From positions 28,302,308-28,366,307 of the forward strand of contig CM069603.1 in assembly GCA_035771175.1 (NCBI GenBank): a DNA stretch of 64,000 nucleotides. The letters are read 5' to 3'. This DNA is from Paratinospora sagittata (taxonomy: Eukaryota; Streptophyta; Magnoliopsida; Ranunculales; Menispermaceae). The notes beneath the pieces were generated by a model. That model worked only from the letters and a program-made list of their open reading frames with translations. It did not search any database and was not told the DNA's origin. Made by a program: the position numbers and the translations under genes. How positions within the stretch are numbered: the stretch's first letter is position 1; every line of letters begins with the position of its first letter. Shown here one piece after another: positions 23,547-34,271 of the stretch.

Positions 23547-24199
23547 GTGAACCCAATGAAACCCCGGTTTGAGATCATAAAATCGTGAAGAACTACATTC
23601 CGGACGTAACATGATATTGGATATGATTTGATCATTTTAGTAACTAAGTATATGGTGTCGTGAAAATATGATTTGGACATCTATTTTCACTGTTATTTCT
23701 TGTGGAAATATCTAGATTGACCACAGAAACGAGATAATAGTTTCTTCATTTGCTTATGAGTCCTAAATGAATTTATTATTCGTGATTTGAAGTGAGTTGA
23801 GAAATAATAGATGTAAATAGATATGAATACATGAAATTGAATTATGGAGTGATTGTGACAGGTTAAATTAGTGAGATTTAACTTGGAGCTGGACTCGAAA
23901 GCGACAATAATTAGGTTGAAGTGGAACGTGTTGTACTGTGAGTATAGTTTTCTTGATTTGGTTCTTGTATGGCATTGTACGCATATAAAATGTTTGATTG
24001 TATGCATGTTATATTTATATATAATGCATTGAGTTTTATGGATCCTGCAAACTGATTTTAGCAATTGGAGTTTGTAATGATGAGGCTTTGCGATTCCTCA
24101 TTGTCATTTCGTTAGGAATTAGACCCAGATGAGGTTTTGCGAGTCCTCATTGTCAGTAGGTCTGTCCTAACAAGGGTTGTGATCCTTGAAATGACTGTT

Positions 24200-24396
24200 A
24201 ATTGGGTAATGAGAGGTTGTGGCTACCTTGTAACAGCCATACAAGGGTTAGACCCGCTCTCTTGCCTTGCGGAGGAGAGAGATTGTGCATTGTGTTATTG
24301 AATTGGGTAATGAGAGGTTGTGTCTACCTTGTACGACCCTACAAGGGTTAGACCCGCTCTCTTGCCTTGCGGAGGAGGGAGATTGTGCATTGTGTT
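24200..24396. repeat. 101-bp direct duplication inside the solo LTR
   Basis: AATTGGGTAATGAGAGGTTG begins at 24200 and again at 24301; both units run through GTTAGACCCGCTCTCTTGCC to GATTGTGCATTGTGTT. The sister LTR (about 49427-49500) has a single unit. Confidence 0.9.
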
Positions 24397-24995
24397 TTGA
24401 AAATCACGAAATTTATGTTGTTGACATGTACAATATATTCGTTGAATGATGCATGTGTTGAATAAGTGTTTGAAATGATTTTAAATGTCATATTTCTCTA
24501 AATGTATATAATTGTCATCTCAAGAACTATATTCACTGAGCTGTTGTTTGTTCACCCTATTTCCTCCAATATTTCAGGTATTGACTCGAAGGGAAAAGGA
24601 ACTTGTCTGGTATGTGTAAGTATGCTTGGAGGAAATAGATTATGTTTTTGTTATTTTGATATGTATACTTATCACACATTATATATATATATATATATAT
24701 TAGCACCTAGATGGGTTGTGTGGTAATAGTATATATGCTTGGGATGATGAAATGAGATGATCATAGATATTTACCAGGTGAGAATTTACTTTGTGGAATG
24801 AATGGAATGATTATGGAGATCTATATTGGATTTGATGTGTGGTATATAGGAAAAAAAAATATGTAAGTTTGGGATGGATTGTGAGAGTACGTGAAGGCTG
24901 ACAGCGTATTATATACTGTATATGGATATGTACAGTGTATAGTACGCTGTGCCGGTCATGACGTCAGCCTACGTCAGGGGCGTCGTGACATAAAT

Positions 24996-27370
24996 TCTTG
25001 CCTCTATAATATAATTGAAATTTTAATAATCACTATCATTCAAAGTGAGTAATTATATCTAAATTTCTATAAATGTTTGCCTAGAGTTGAGCTGATTTCA
25101 AATTTTAATAATGCTGCCTAAATGCTATTATTATTATTATTAGTTAATGAACACGTGCGTTGCACATAATTTTTATTTTTTTATTAAAATCTTTATTTTC
25201 TAATTTGTCTTTCAGAAATTTTAGTAATGGCCCCTTGATACCTTGGTGGGTAGCTACAAAACTAATCAATAGTTACCAACTTACCAAGTTCATGACATTC
25301 TTTATTTGGTTATAGAAAGTCACGACTCCTTATACGAAGTTGAAACGAAAGGATGCCTAAAATTTAGGATGTGCAGATTTTGGAATATTTTCATTAGATA
25401 ATTATAATATTATCTTTTTGTTCATGATGTAACTAAATGGAAAAAAACAAAAAATTAGATGACTAAGAAAGGGCATTGTCGGAATATGGGTAAAAAGGCT
25501 TTACAGTGGAAAGTAAAAAATATTTATATTATAATAATATAGATTATTATTATTATTATGTGCATTGCACGTGAATGATGCTATCTAAAAAGTAGTATTA
25601 CTACTATTTTGCAGAAAATATAAGGATAATATAATCCTTGTCAATAACAATATAGAAATAGTGGTAAAGAAAAATAAATTATAGTTGAGAAGAACTTGTA
25701 CTAACATAAGTTTAATAAAGCAAGCACGTGGGAGAAAGTAATGATTTAATTAAATTTATATTATTATAATAAAAATACTTCAATAGTTGAAGCCTTTTTT
25801 CATCCAAAATATTCTTTAAAAATTTAATTTTTTTATTTTTAAAAATTAATTTTATCATCAATAATGTTAAAATAGTAATTTTGTAATTAACTAATTTTTA
25901 ATTTTTCTCCACCTTACGTTTTAGGGGAGGAGCTATTTACATCAACTATTTTTTTTTAACACACCGCCTATCGATAATTTTTTTTATAATTATAAAAAGA
26001 TTCCTTTATAAAATTCTCTCCTTTCAATCATTTACCGTTGTAAGTTATTATCTTATTTTATTTAAAAGTCCCAAAAATTTGTTGGGTAACTTTGCTTAGG
26101 TCCATTAATAGTAAACACTGAAAGTGCTAAACAATCTTTACAAAATTATAAAAAAGAAAAAAGGTTGGTGGCGTGAGAAAAAATCGTGGTGCAATTAGTA
26201 GCACCCACGTTTTAGGCTTTTTAAAAAAAAAACTCTAATTTACTATTTTAACTTTTAAGTTTTACCTCTAATTTCTCTCATTCATATTTTAAAAGATTTT
26301 AGTCATTTGGATCATCTTAAAAAACAATATATATAATTCTTTTCAAATAAAAATTATTTTTTAATTATTTTTTTTAATAAAAATTATGTGCAACTCACGT
26401 GTGCTAACACGAGTTATTATAACATTTCTTACATTATTAAAGTAATATTTAAACATTTAAATCAATAATAAAATTTTTAGAGATAATTTGAAAAAATGTA
26501 AAAATGACTACATTATCAAGAATTTTCAACTTTTGACATCATAATAATAGAGATAAATATTAGGCCAAGAAAAATAGGTAATTGGGATGGGATGCATTTT
26601 ATTACACTTATAATCATTAATGACAGGTAATTAATCATGTCCTCAAGCATATTTAAGAAAAATATATTTTCCTTTCAATCTAAATATTAACTAGTCCATT
26701 TTTTATTTTTTTTAATACAAATATTAACTGGTCCATGGACATCTGCATTACAAAGGGGACTGAAAATAAATAAAAAAAAAAAAAATAGAAAGATAGTTCT
26801 TAAAATAAGTCTTATATTTCTCTAAGAAAAAGACTTATATAATTTATCAACATTATAAAAGAAACCTTTTAGTGTTTTATTACCAAATTACCCATAAGTG
26901 TATTTTTTTTATAAAAAAAATAGTGAACAATTTAGGAGTATAACATAAAAGTAGCATATGGTCGTTAAACTATTTTTCCTGTATAAATAGTATAGATGAT
27001 TTATTTAAAAAGAAAATACTTTTAATCTAGCTATCACTGTACGGGATAAAAATTCCGTCAAGTGATTGGGATTGATACATGAATTTGAAAGCAAAGTGCA
27101 AGACGTAATTAGAGAACAATGACACGTGGGAGAGAGAGAGAGCATGATATTGATCACTGTCATTGGGAGAATATTTGTTTGTACTATTATTCCATTTTAA
27201 TTTAAAGCGTTCAAGGGAATTAATAATCTACTTCCTTATTTTAGCCTTCCCCGACTAAATTCTAGAGTCAAAGGTCACTCTCTCTATTTTATCTTCTCAA
27301 AATTCCCCTTAGGTGTTTATGGTGCGAAATTGCTACTCGACTAACTTGACCTAGTCTCACATTTGATGTG
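24996..27370. other. Host DNA with repeat segments A' and B'
   Basis: No gene recognised. 25017-25114 resembles 4668-4769 (segment A') and 27068-27310 resembles 21742-22020 (segment B'). A hairpin-like motif occurs at 25151-25170 (ACACGTGCGTTGCACATAAT), inverted at 25555-25575, and degenerate at 26393-26412, which suggests one or more decayed small transposons. The rest is AT-rich. Confidence 0.5.
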
Positions 27371-27375
27371 ATCGT

Positions 27376-28934
27376 TGATAAGTGGTTATTTAGGCATAGT
27401 TTAAGAGTGTGTTAGAGGTGTTCTAAGATGATTTATGTATTACTTTAGTGTGTTTATGCTAGTTTTAATGTATTTGTTAGTTTAGGTGAAAGTTTATTTT
27501 TATGCAATTATTCGGTTTATTAGTTTATAAGTTGAATCAATTTATGTTTCAAGTATATTAATTATTTGTTTTGCATTATTTTGTAGATATTTAGATGTGT
27601 GAAAGTGAGCATAAATGATGAACACAACATATGAGAAGCCTAGATAATGATTCATAAAGAAAATAAGTCAAAAAGTGGAGAAAATTGGCTAAGTCCACAA
27701 TGAAAGTGAAGAAAATAGCAGAAAAATACACAAAAGGGTCGTAACTGGGTGCCACAGCGCTGTAAAATGCCATTCTGTGCGACTTTTGTATTATAGCTAT
27801 AACTTTGTGATTTTAGATCCGATTTGCATGCCCTTTTTTTCACTTCTTCCTTACTTGAAATACTACAATTCTAGAGGGTTTTGAGGCATAATAGAGTGGA
27901 GAAAAAGCTATAAAAAATCGGGATTGAAGACTACAAGATCGCAAGTTATAAAAAAACTGAAAGTTTTCTCGGAAGTATCCTATTCGAAGTGAGACTTTCT
28001 AATTTCCATCTTCCACGACTTGAGGTCGTAAAAGCATCATTGTTTAGGGTTTTTGGGAGACTTTTAGCGAGAAGAAAGAAGCGCAACGGCTAGGAGAAAA
28101 GCGGAGAAGAAGAAGAGAAGGTCAAGAGGAGAACATCATCAACCTTCAACGCTTGGATTCTAGTTTGTTGTTTTTTGGTTTTATGTTCATGTTCTATCAT
28201 TATTTTATGGGTTTTATGTCTTTAATTATGAACTAAATCCTCTCTCTAAAGGTGTAGATTGATCCGAACTTGATACTATGCTGTAGGTTTTATTGTTTGA
28301 GTATTGTTAATGAAGTTTTCTAGTTTATTTATATTTTTTCGAGTTTAATGTTTTTGATTCATTGGCAACGGAATAAATGATTATATACTTGAGGTAGATG
28401 CTCCAAAAGAGGGTACCTTGGGTTGGAATAAGGAAAATATAACCTAGGCTATCGTGAGACTCAAAAGGAGATCGAGAACCTTTGAAGTCGTTAAAAAGAG
28501 ATCACGAAACTTAATGAGTTGTTATCATCTTAGGTTTTCATCGAAAAAGTAAAGCCAAGATGATAATAATATGCTCTAGTTGTTGCTCCAAAAGAGTGAA
28601 TTAGAAACGTTAGGATTTTCGACTTATAAACAAAAGAACTGATTTAATAATCAATATATATATAAAGGCATAGTTGAGAGTGAGGTGATATCGAACCTCT
28701 AGACCATTCTATCTCTGATTTTCTATCTATTTCTATTGTATTGATTTAATTTACTTTCTAGTTATTTAATTGTTTTATTAATTCACTTAATCACTCTAAT
28801 TTGATTTTCTAAATAAAGTTAGGGTTAGTGAAATGGTATTTAGTGTGAGTGTCAATCCTAGAGGACGACAACCCGATATTTCATCGATTTTATATTATAA
28901 CCTGACACAGTACGCTTGCGGTTTGCACTCAACA
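27376..28934 (+). mobile_element. Solo LTR, Athila-related family B
   Basis: 1559 bp from TGATAAGTGGTTATTTAGGC to TTTGCACTCAACA, with perfect target duplication ATCGT (27371-27375 and 28935-28939). The end (GACACAGTACGCTTGCGGTTTG) matches that of the LTR at 45452-46872, which is followed by an Athila-type primer-binding site, so this family is Athila-related. Short GC-rich motif CACAGCGCTG near 27753. No coding sequence. Confidence 0.92.
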
Positions 28935-28994
28935 ATCGTAGATCTCTCCATCAAGAGAACTGAATCTTGGTGAAGAAAACTCCCCGTGCTCGAG

Positions 28995-29192
28995 TTCAAA
29001 ATACTAGGAAGTGGAAAACCACTTAGGTCAACAGTTGCTCGTTCTTTGCAGGTTGACTTAAAATGCCCAAAACAAGCATTCATGTTACCTAGTTGAAAAA
29101 TTGAATGCAAAATAACCATTTATAATGATAAAACTATATTGTTTTTGTTATTGATGTTAGTTTAAATTTATGGGGACGTTGGGACCAATGTC
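28995..29192 (+). repeat. Left arm of a 200-bp inverted repeat
   Basis: Reads ACTAGGAAG, GGTCAACAGTTGC, AAATGCCCAAAACAAGCATT, TTATAATGATAAAAC. The reverse complement of 60188-60391 matches along nearly its whole length with few mismatches and small gaps. Identity of the repeat unknown. The two arms flank the Athila and chromovirus-like insertions. Confidence 0.85.
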
Positions 29193-29415
29193 GATTAGGC
29201 TCTGTTTCTTTACAGTCCTTGTGTTGGGTGTGGCCTACTGGGCCTTGTATTCTTTTCCTCCTTTTCTTTTCTTTTCTAATATCAATTATCTTTTTTTTAA
29301 AAAAGATGATTGTATGTGTTTCTACTATTCAACATGGATCCAAGGCCATCTAATTAAACATCAATGAGACATGTTATAGGGAAGCTAGGGCCAACAATAA
29401 AACCCAAAGCTAGGC
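29193..29415. other. Host DNA before the Athila element
   Basis: No gene. Part of the spacer between the inverted-repeat arms. 29411-29415 (TAGGC) is the left target duplication of the Athila element. Confidence 0.55.
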
Positions 29416-29771
29416 TGATAAGTTGATTTTATGTAGGTGATTAGATGGTTTTTAATATGACATGTTAGTAGATTACGATGTTTTTAAAGTTTATATACTT
29501 AGTTTTTGTGTTATTTTGCAGGTACCAAAGTAGAAGAGAAGTGGTGGAGCAAAAAGAGAAGAAAGAGAAGAAAAAGTAAAAAAAATGCAAGAAACCCGTG
29601 AATGGGCCCCGCGATGCAGGGTTACGAAAGAGAAGAAAAAGAAGAGGCAATGACTGGGCGCTGCAACGCCCACGCTCAGCGTCGCGGGGCTAGGGAAATC
29701 CGAGAGAAAGAAGAATTTTTTATTAGTTGCATTTCTTTTAGGTATTTTTATTTTCCTTTTTATTTTAGACA

Positions 29772-29781
29772 TTATAAATAG
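29772..29781 (+). promoter_or_regulatory. TATA box of the Athila 5' LTR
   Basis: ATTATAAATAG, conserved as ATTATAAATAT at about 53570-53580 in the 3' LTR. Confidence 0.55.
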
Positions 29782-30694
29782 AAAGTAGGGAGTTTAGAAG
29801 GGGATTATTCATGACAAGAAGAGGCTATTGAAGTATTGGGAAAAAAGGAAAAACATCATTGGAGGGGCGTGAGGATCTTGATCCAGATTTGGTGAAGTCG
29901 TTCTAGTTTATTATTTTTCTTCCTATATTCCTTGTAGTCAATTTCTCTTTCTTTCATGATGTTGAACCTATTTGATTTTGAGTTTATAGAAATAGTTATG
30001 GAGTCATTTTCTTTTCTAGGGTTTCAATTGGAACTTGTATGGATTTTGGAATTCATGAATGATATTAGATTTTAATTGATTTATTTAGAGTTGTTTATTT
30101 TAATCCATTCTTATTGCTTCTAATTACTTCATCACTAATTAGATGATTTGATGAAACTTTATGATCTTGACGAAGGGATTTTAGATTTATACTTGATTAA
30201 AATAACACATGATCAAAAAGGACGAAAGCTATTGAGTTAATGTGAGATAGACATATACTCATGTGACTTGTGTAATCATTAAATAGCATGATATTAATGA
30301 ACCATGTTTCAATTTAAATTTCATAGAAATATAGAGATTTAATTAATCAAGGTATTTTTCTTGATCATCGAAAGAGACTTGTGGATAAACTAGGCTCTTG
30401 ATTAACAACTCAAAATTAATTAATTAATTAAAAAATAAGTAGATGAACCCAAGTGAAATTTAAGGGAAGATTGCAATCCTAGGTTTAAGTAATTTATTGA
30501 TTAAGTGGTTTAATTTTAATTGTTTCAGTTTTGAATCTGAGTTTAAATTTCATATTTGCTTTTTTTATTATAAGTTTAGATAAAATCAAATTGAATTAAT
30601 ATTAATAATTAATGAAAATTAGGGCAAATCTCTGTCGGAACGATACTTTTAATCATCACTATATTACTTGTCTACGATATTGTGCACTTGCAAT

Positions 30695-32684
30695 TGTTGA
30701 ACCAATTATCCTTATGTCCCTAATATGAAAGATATTTTGATGATTACAAACCACATTCTGTTCATGGCGTATCTAATCTTACTTGAAGGTTTCAAAGTAT
30801 CAATGATGCATGACGAATATATTAAAGATATACTTGAAGACCATGATCATTTGAAGATATTCGAGAGTATGATTAGATTATGTTAGGTTGTAGAACCTTC
30901 TCTGCCATTTGATTCAGCAATATGTATGACTGCATGTTTTAGTCGAATCGATTTAATTCGAGAATATCTTGTTTTTAATCGTGATTTATCAAGCTTTAAT
31001 CGAGAAATCAAAAATCGCTTTTATAGAGTCTTTCAGGATGCTAATGTTTTAGCAACGCCCTCTTGAACTTGATGAGTCAGGACACTGATAAAATATTAAA
31101 ACGCTGATATTCATTCAAGGTTGAATTGAACTGATTCATTAGGACGCTTGTTTGTAAGTAGTGACCTCCTTATAGTCAACCTTTGAAAGTGTCAGGACGC
31201 TGACTTGGTTTCGGCTTGCTGAAAGTTCTCTTAGTTTTTAATTGATTTCTATCTTTAAGGACGCTGATAGTTATAAGTTAAAAAACTGTCAGGAAGCTAC
31301 TTGGATAGGAACACCTTCATCCTTAGAATCAACTTAATAACTTTCAGGACGCTTACCGTCCTTCAACGCACTTAATATTATTTCAAACTTATTTTAAAAT
31401 TTTAGGAGGCTTACTTATGAGTAGCACCCTCATGCGTTTAAGTGTTTTAAAACAAAGCAGGACGCTAACTGTCGAGTAACGCCCTAATGATTTAAGTCGT
31501 TTTAATCTCAAAGTAAGTCAGGACGCTTACGAATCAGTAATGCCCTCACTTCATTGTTCAGTAAGAAGCTGATGCTCTATGAGCACCCTCAAGGAACAAA
31601 ACAACAAAGTTGACATTATGCGTCAGGACGCTAATTCAACAATGTTATTGTTCTGATACTAACACTATTACAACCTACTTTTTCAGAACCGTACAAAAAC
31701 TTTTTAGAATCGTATAACAACTTTTTCAGAACTTTTTGAACGTTCTAATACGTTGTTAGAACATTTTTTTTTCGTAAAGGATCAGATGATCCAGGTGCTT
31801 TTCACCGAAATATGCACAGAGCTGAATCGATCCATTTTTTAAAAGAATGTAGACGTTGTATCTGAAATAACCTTGAGGGCCAAAATTCACCAAGTCCATT
31901 GCGCCTCTGTTATTTCTATATATATATGTGTTGCCGTAGAGCAGAAAAACAACGAATCAATACGAAAATTGATATTCATTCAAAAACGTTTTAAAAGTTT
32001 TCAATTATACGAAAAGCTTTTGAAGGTTAGTCTTCTACTACTTGTGCTAGAACTTACGAACATTTTGAAAGAAAAACATCAAGTCTTCTGGATTGATTGA
32101 TCTTCATCTTCATCATTTTCAAAATCCATTGAAGAAGATAAAAGCTCTTTGAACTTGTTTTCAGCCAAACTTCATCATACATATTTTGCTGAATCTGTGG
32201 TAACAGAAGGTTCAATCCAAAGCTTTATAAGTATCATTTTGATTCTGAGTAAAGGGAATCATATCTCATCTTGTATTCAGTTTGTAGTGACTGGTTAGTC
32301 ACTGGGTTAGAGCAAGTGTTGCTTAAAGTTGAGAAACGATCTTCTCACACCCGAAAGTTGAAAAACGGTAGTTCTCACACTTGTAAGTTGAGAAAGTTTA
32401 ACGATTGCTCTCACACCCGTAAGTTAAGAAAGTGTACCGGTTTGATCTTCACCCGTAAGAAGATCCATAGTGGAGTTTGAACAAATCCTAACTGAGGAGG
32501 TTAGGTAGTGGATGTAGGCGAGACCGAACCACTATAAATCCTGATTGCATTGTCTCTTTTACATTTATTGTATTATTTGCTATACTTTGTTTAATCTACT
32601 TTCAATATTCCGCACATTATTAAGAAAGGTTAAAATCTGCTAAGTGTCCAATTCATCCCTCTCTTGGGCATATCTAAGCCAACA
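30695..32684 (+). mobile_element. Solo LTR of the Sirevirus-like family, copy 2
   Basis: 1990 bp, TGTTGAACC to AAGCCAACA, inserted in the last bases of the Athila 5' LTR. The uninterrupted site is visible in the 3' LTR (GCAATTTTACACAACA, 54477-54492). Flanks GCAAT and ACAAT. Contains the repeated CAGGACGCT...GCGCCCTC motifs (31030-31640), the CTAACTGAGGAGGTTAGGTAG box, CACTATAAAT near 32530 and CCCTCTCTTGGG near the end. Close to copy 3. No coding sequence. Confidence 0.87.
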
Positions 32685-32706
32685 ACAATTTTACACAACA
32701 AGTTTT

Positions 32707-32724
32707 TGGCACCGTTACCGGAAA
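32707..32724 (+). other. Primer-binding site, tRNA-Asp type (Athila)
   Basis: TGGCACCGTTACCGGAAA starts 7 bases after the 5' LTR. The plant tRNA-Asp 3' end would pair with TGGCGCCGTTGCCGGGG, so this is the Athila-typical site with several transitions. Confidence 0.85.
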
Positions 32725-34271
32725 TTAGTTATTTTTTATTTTTTATTATTATTCAATTTTAGTCTTGATCTGAACTTTCTAATTTTTATTTTGTTTTAGG
32801 TACTTTAAGTCGTTGTATGCGAATGTTTGGAAGCTCGAACTTAATTCCTTTTGATCAAGAGATTGAAAGGACAACAAAAAGGAATTGAAAGAAAAGTTTC
32901 TACTCACTTGGATACAATGGAGGAACAAATTATTCTTGCACCGAGGCAGAACCTCGATCTCTGAGGGATTTTGCTATCCCATCAATACATGATATTCCAT
33001 CAAGTATTCTGAGGCCTGCTATTGAAACTAATACCTTTGAAATCAAGCCGATAACTATTCAGATGTTTCAAACCTATGTGACATTTAGAGGCATGCCCAT
33101 TGAAGATCTTACTGAGCATGTCAAGAAATTTTTGGAGATATGTGACACATTCATGCAAGTTGGAGTATCTGCTGCTGCAATTCAACTTTGTTTGTTTCCC
33201 TTCTCACTTAGAGACAGGGAAAAAAGCTGGTTGGATTCTCTTCCAGCTGGTTTTATCATTACTTGGGACATATTGGCTTAGAAGTTCTTGGCAAAGTTCT
33301 TTCCATCAGGTAAAACTGCAAAGTTGGGAAACGACATCACTCAGTTCACACAGCATGACTCAGAATCTCTCTATGATGCATGGGAGAGGTATAAATGACT
33401 GATCCAAAAATGTCCTCATCATGGGATACCAAGGTGGCTACAAGTGCAGACTTTTTACAATGGTTTATTGGCACCTCTGAGGACAACCATTGATGCTGCA
33501 GCGGGTGGAGCTCATATGGACAAAACTATTGATGAAGCATTCCATTTGCTTGAAGACATGTCTTCCAATAATTATGAATGGCTCGCAGAGCGAACGTTGC
33601 CAAGAAAGTTGTTGAAGTATACGAAGTTGATGCAATCACTGCGTTATCGGCTCAAGTTGCAGCGCTTTCTAAGAAGTTTGATACTTTGGGGGTTCATGTT
33701 GTTCACAACCCTCAAGTAACTTGTGAGCTGTGTGGAAGTAATCATTCCAGCAATCAGTGTTCTCTTAACACTGAGTCAGTGCAGTATGTGAGCAATTATA
33801 ACAGGCAGTAGAATCAACAACCCCTCCCCCCAACAGACCTACTTCAATCCGGGATGGAAAAATCACCCTAATCTGTCATGGAGTAATAACCAAGGCCTAG
33901 CTTCAGCTGGAAGGCCTATGTTTCCACCTGGCATAACACTTAATTCTAATAAGTTTATGATTGAGACAAAAATTCAATTTCAGAGTCAAGCTGCATCAAT
34001 TCGAAATTTGGAGATGCAAGTTGGCCAACTTGCCAACAACATTAACAATAGGTCTCAAGGGGAGTTACCTAGTGACACTAAAGTCAATCCAAGAAGGGAT
34101 ACTAAAAAATAATGCCAAGCCACTTGAGGAGTGGTAAGGAGTTGCCTTGGGTGATCCAAAAGCCTGATGACTCAGCTGAACTTAATTCAGAGACCAAAGG
34201 CAAAAAAAAGTTAGCACAGGAAGAGGAGCAGCAAAATATTCAGAAGATTACTACACCTTACAAGCCTCCAC
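32725..34271 (+). pseudogene. Athila gag, first part (broken)
   Basis: Gag builds the particle. Fragments in order: PFDQEIERTTKRN near 32850, LRDFAIPSIHDIPS around 32960-33000, QMFQTYVTFRGMPIEDLTEH (33063 on), LFPFSLRDREKSWLDSLPAG, WERYK, CPHHGIP, QTFYNGL, MDKTIDEAFHLLEDMSSNN (33516 on) and a zinc knuckle CELCGSNHSSNQC (33722-33760). Then SIRNLEMQVGQLANNINN (33996 on) and LRSGKELP near 34125. These are the standard blocks of Athila gag. Stops and frame changes are frequent (for example after WDILA, around 33398 and 33590). The solo LTR at 34272 cuts it within the Pro-rich segment. Confidence 0.9.

Larger units (their letters stand above)
22361..24990 (+). mobile_element. Solo LTR, Gypsy type (TGTAACACCCCG...GTCGTGACA)
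   Basis: 2630 bp with perfect target duplication TAAAT (22356-22360 and 24991-24995). Same family as 47725-49843: shared starts, the GATATCTAAGCTAGATGTAA block, the GAGGTTTTGCGA(G/A) block and the end GTCAGGGGCGTCGTGACA. It is about 500 bp longer because of a 7-bp repeat array (23322-23546) and a 101-bp duplication (24200-24396). No coding sequence. Confidence 0.93.
29416..32700 (+). repeat. 5' LTR of the Athila element (interrupted)
   Basis: About 1290 bp without the inserted solo LTR (30695-32684); the 3' LTR is 1269 bp. TATA box TTATAAATAG at about 29772-29781. A GC-rich inverted block (GGGCGCTGCAACGCCC and CAGCGTCGCGG) lies at 29653-29691. Confidence 0.92.

Noticed and set aside
23103..23680. 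Tyr/Leu-rich open frames on the minus strand (about 170 and 85 codons)
   Set aside because: They are translations of the GAATAGT-type 7-bp array; length not divisible by the codon, so all frames stay open.
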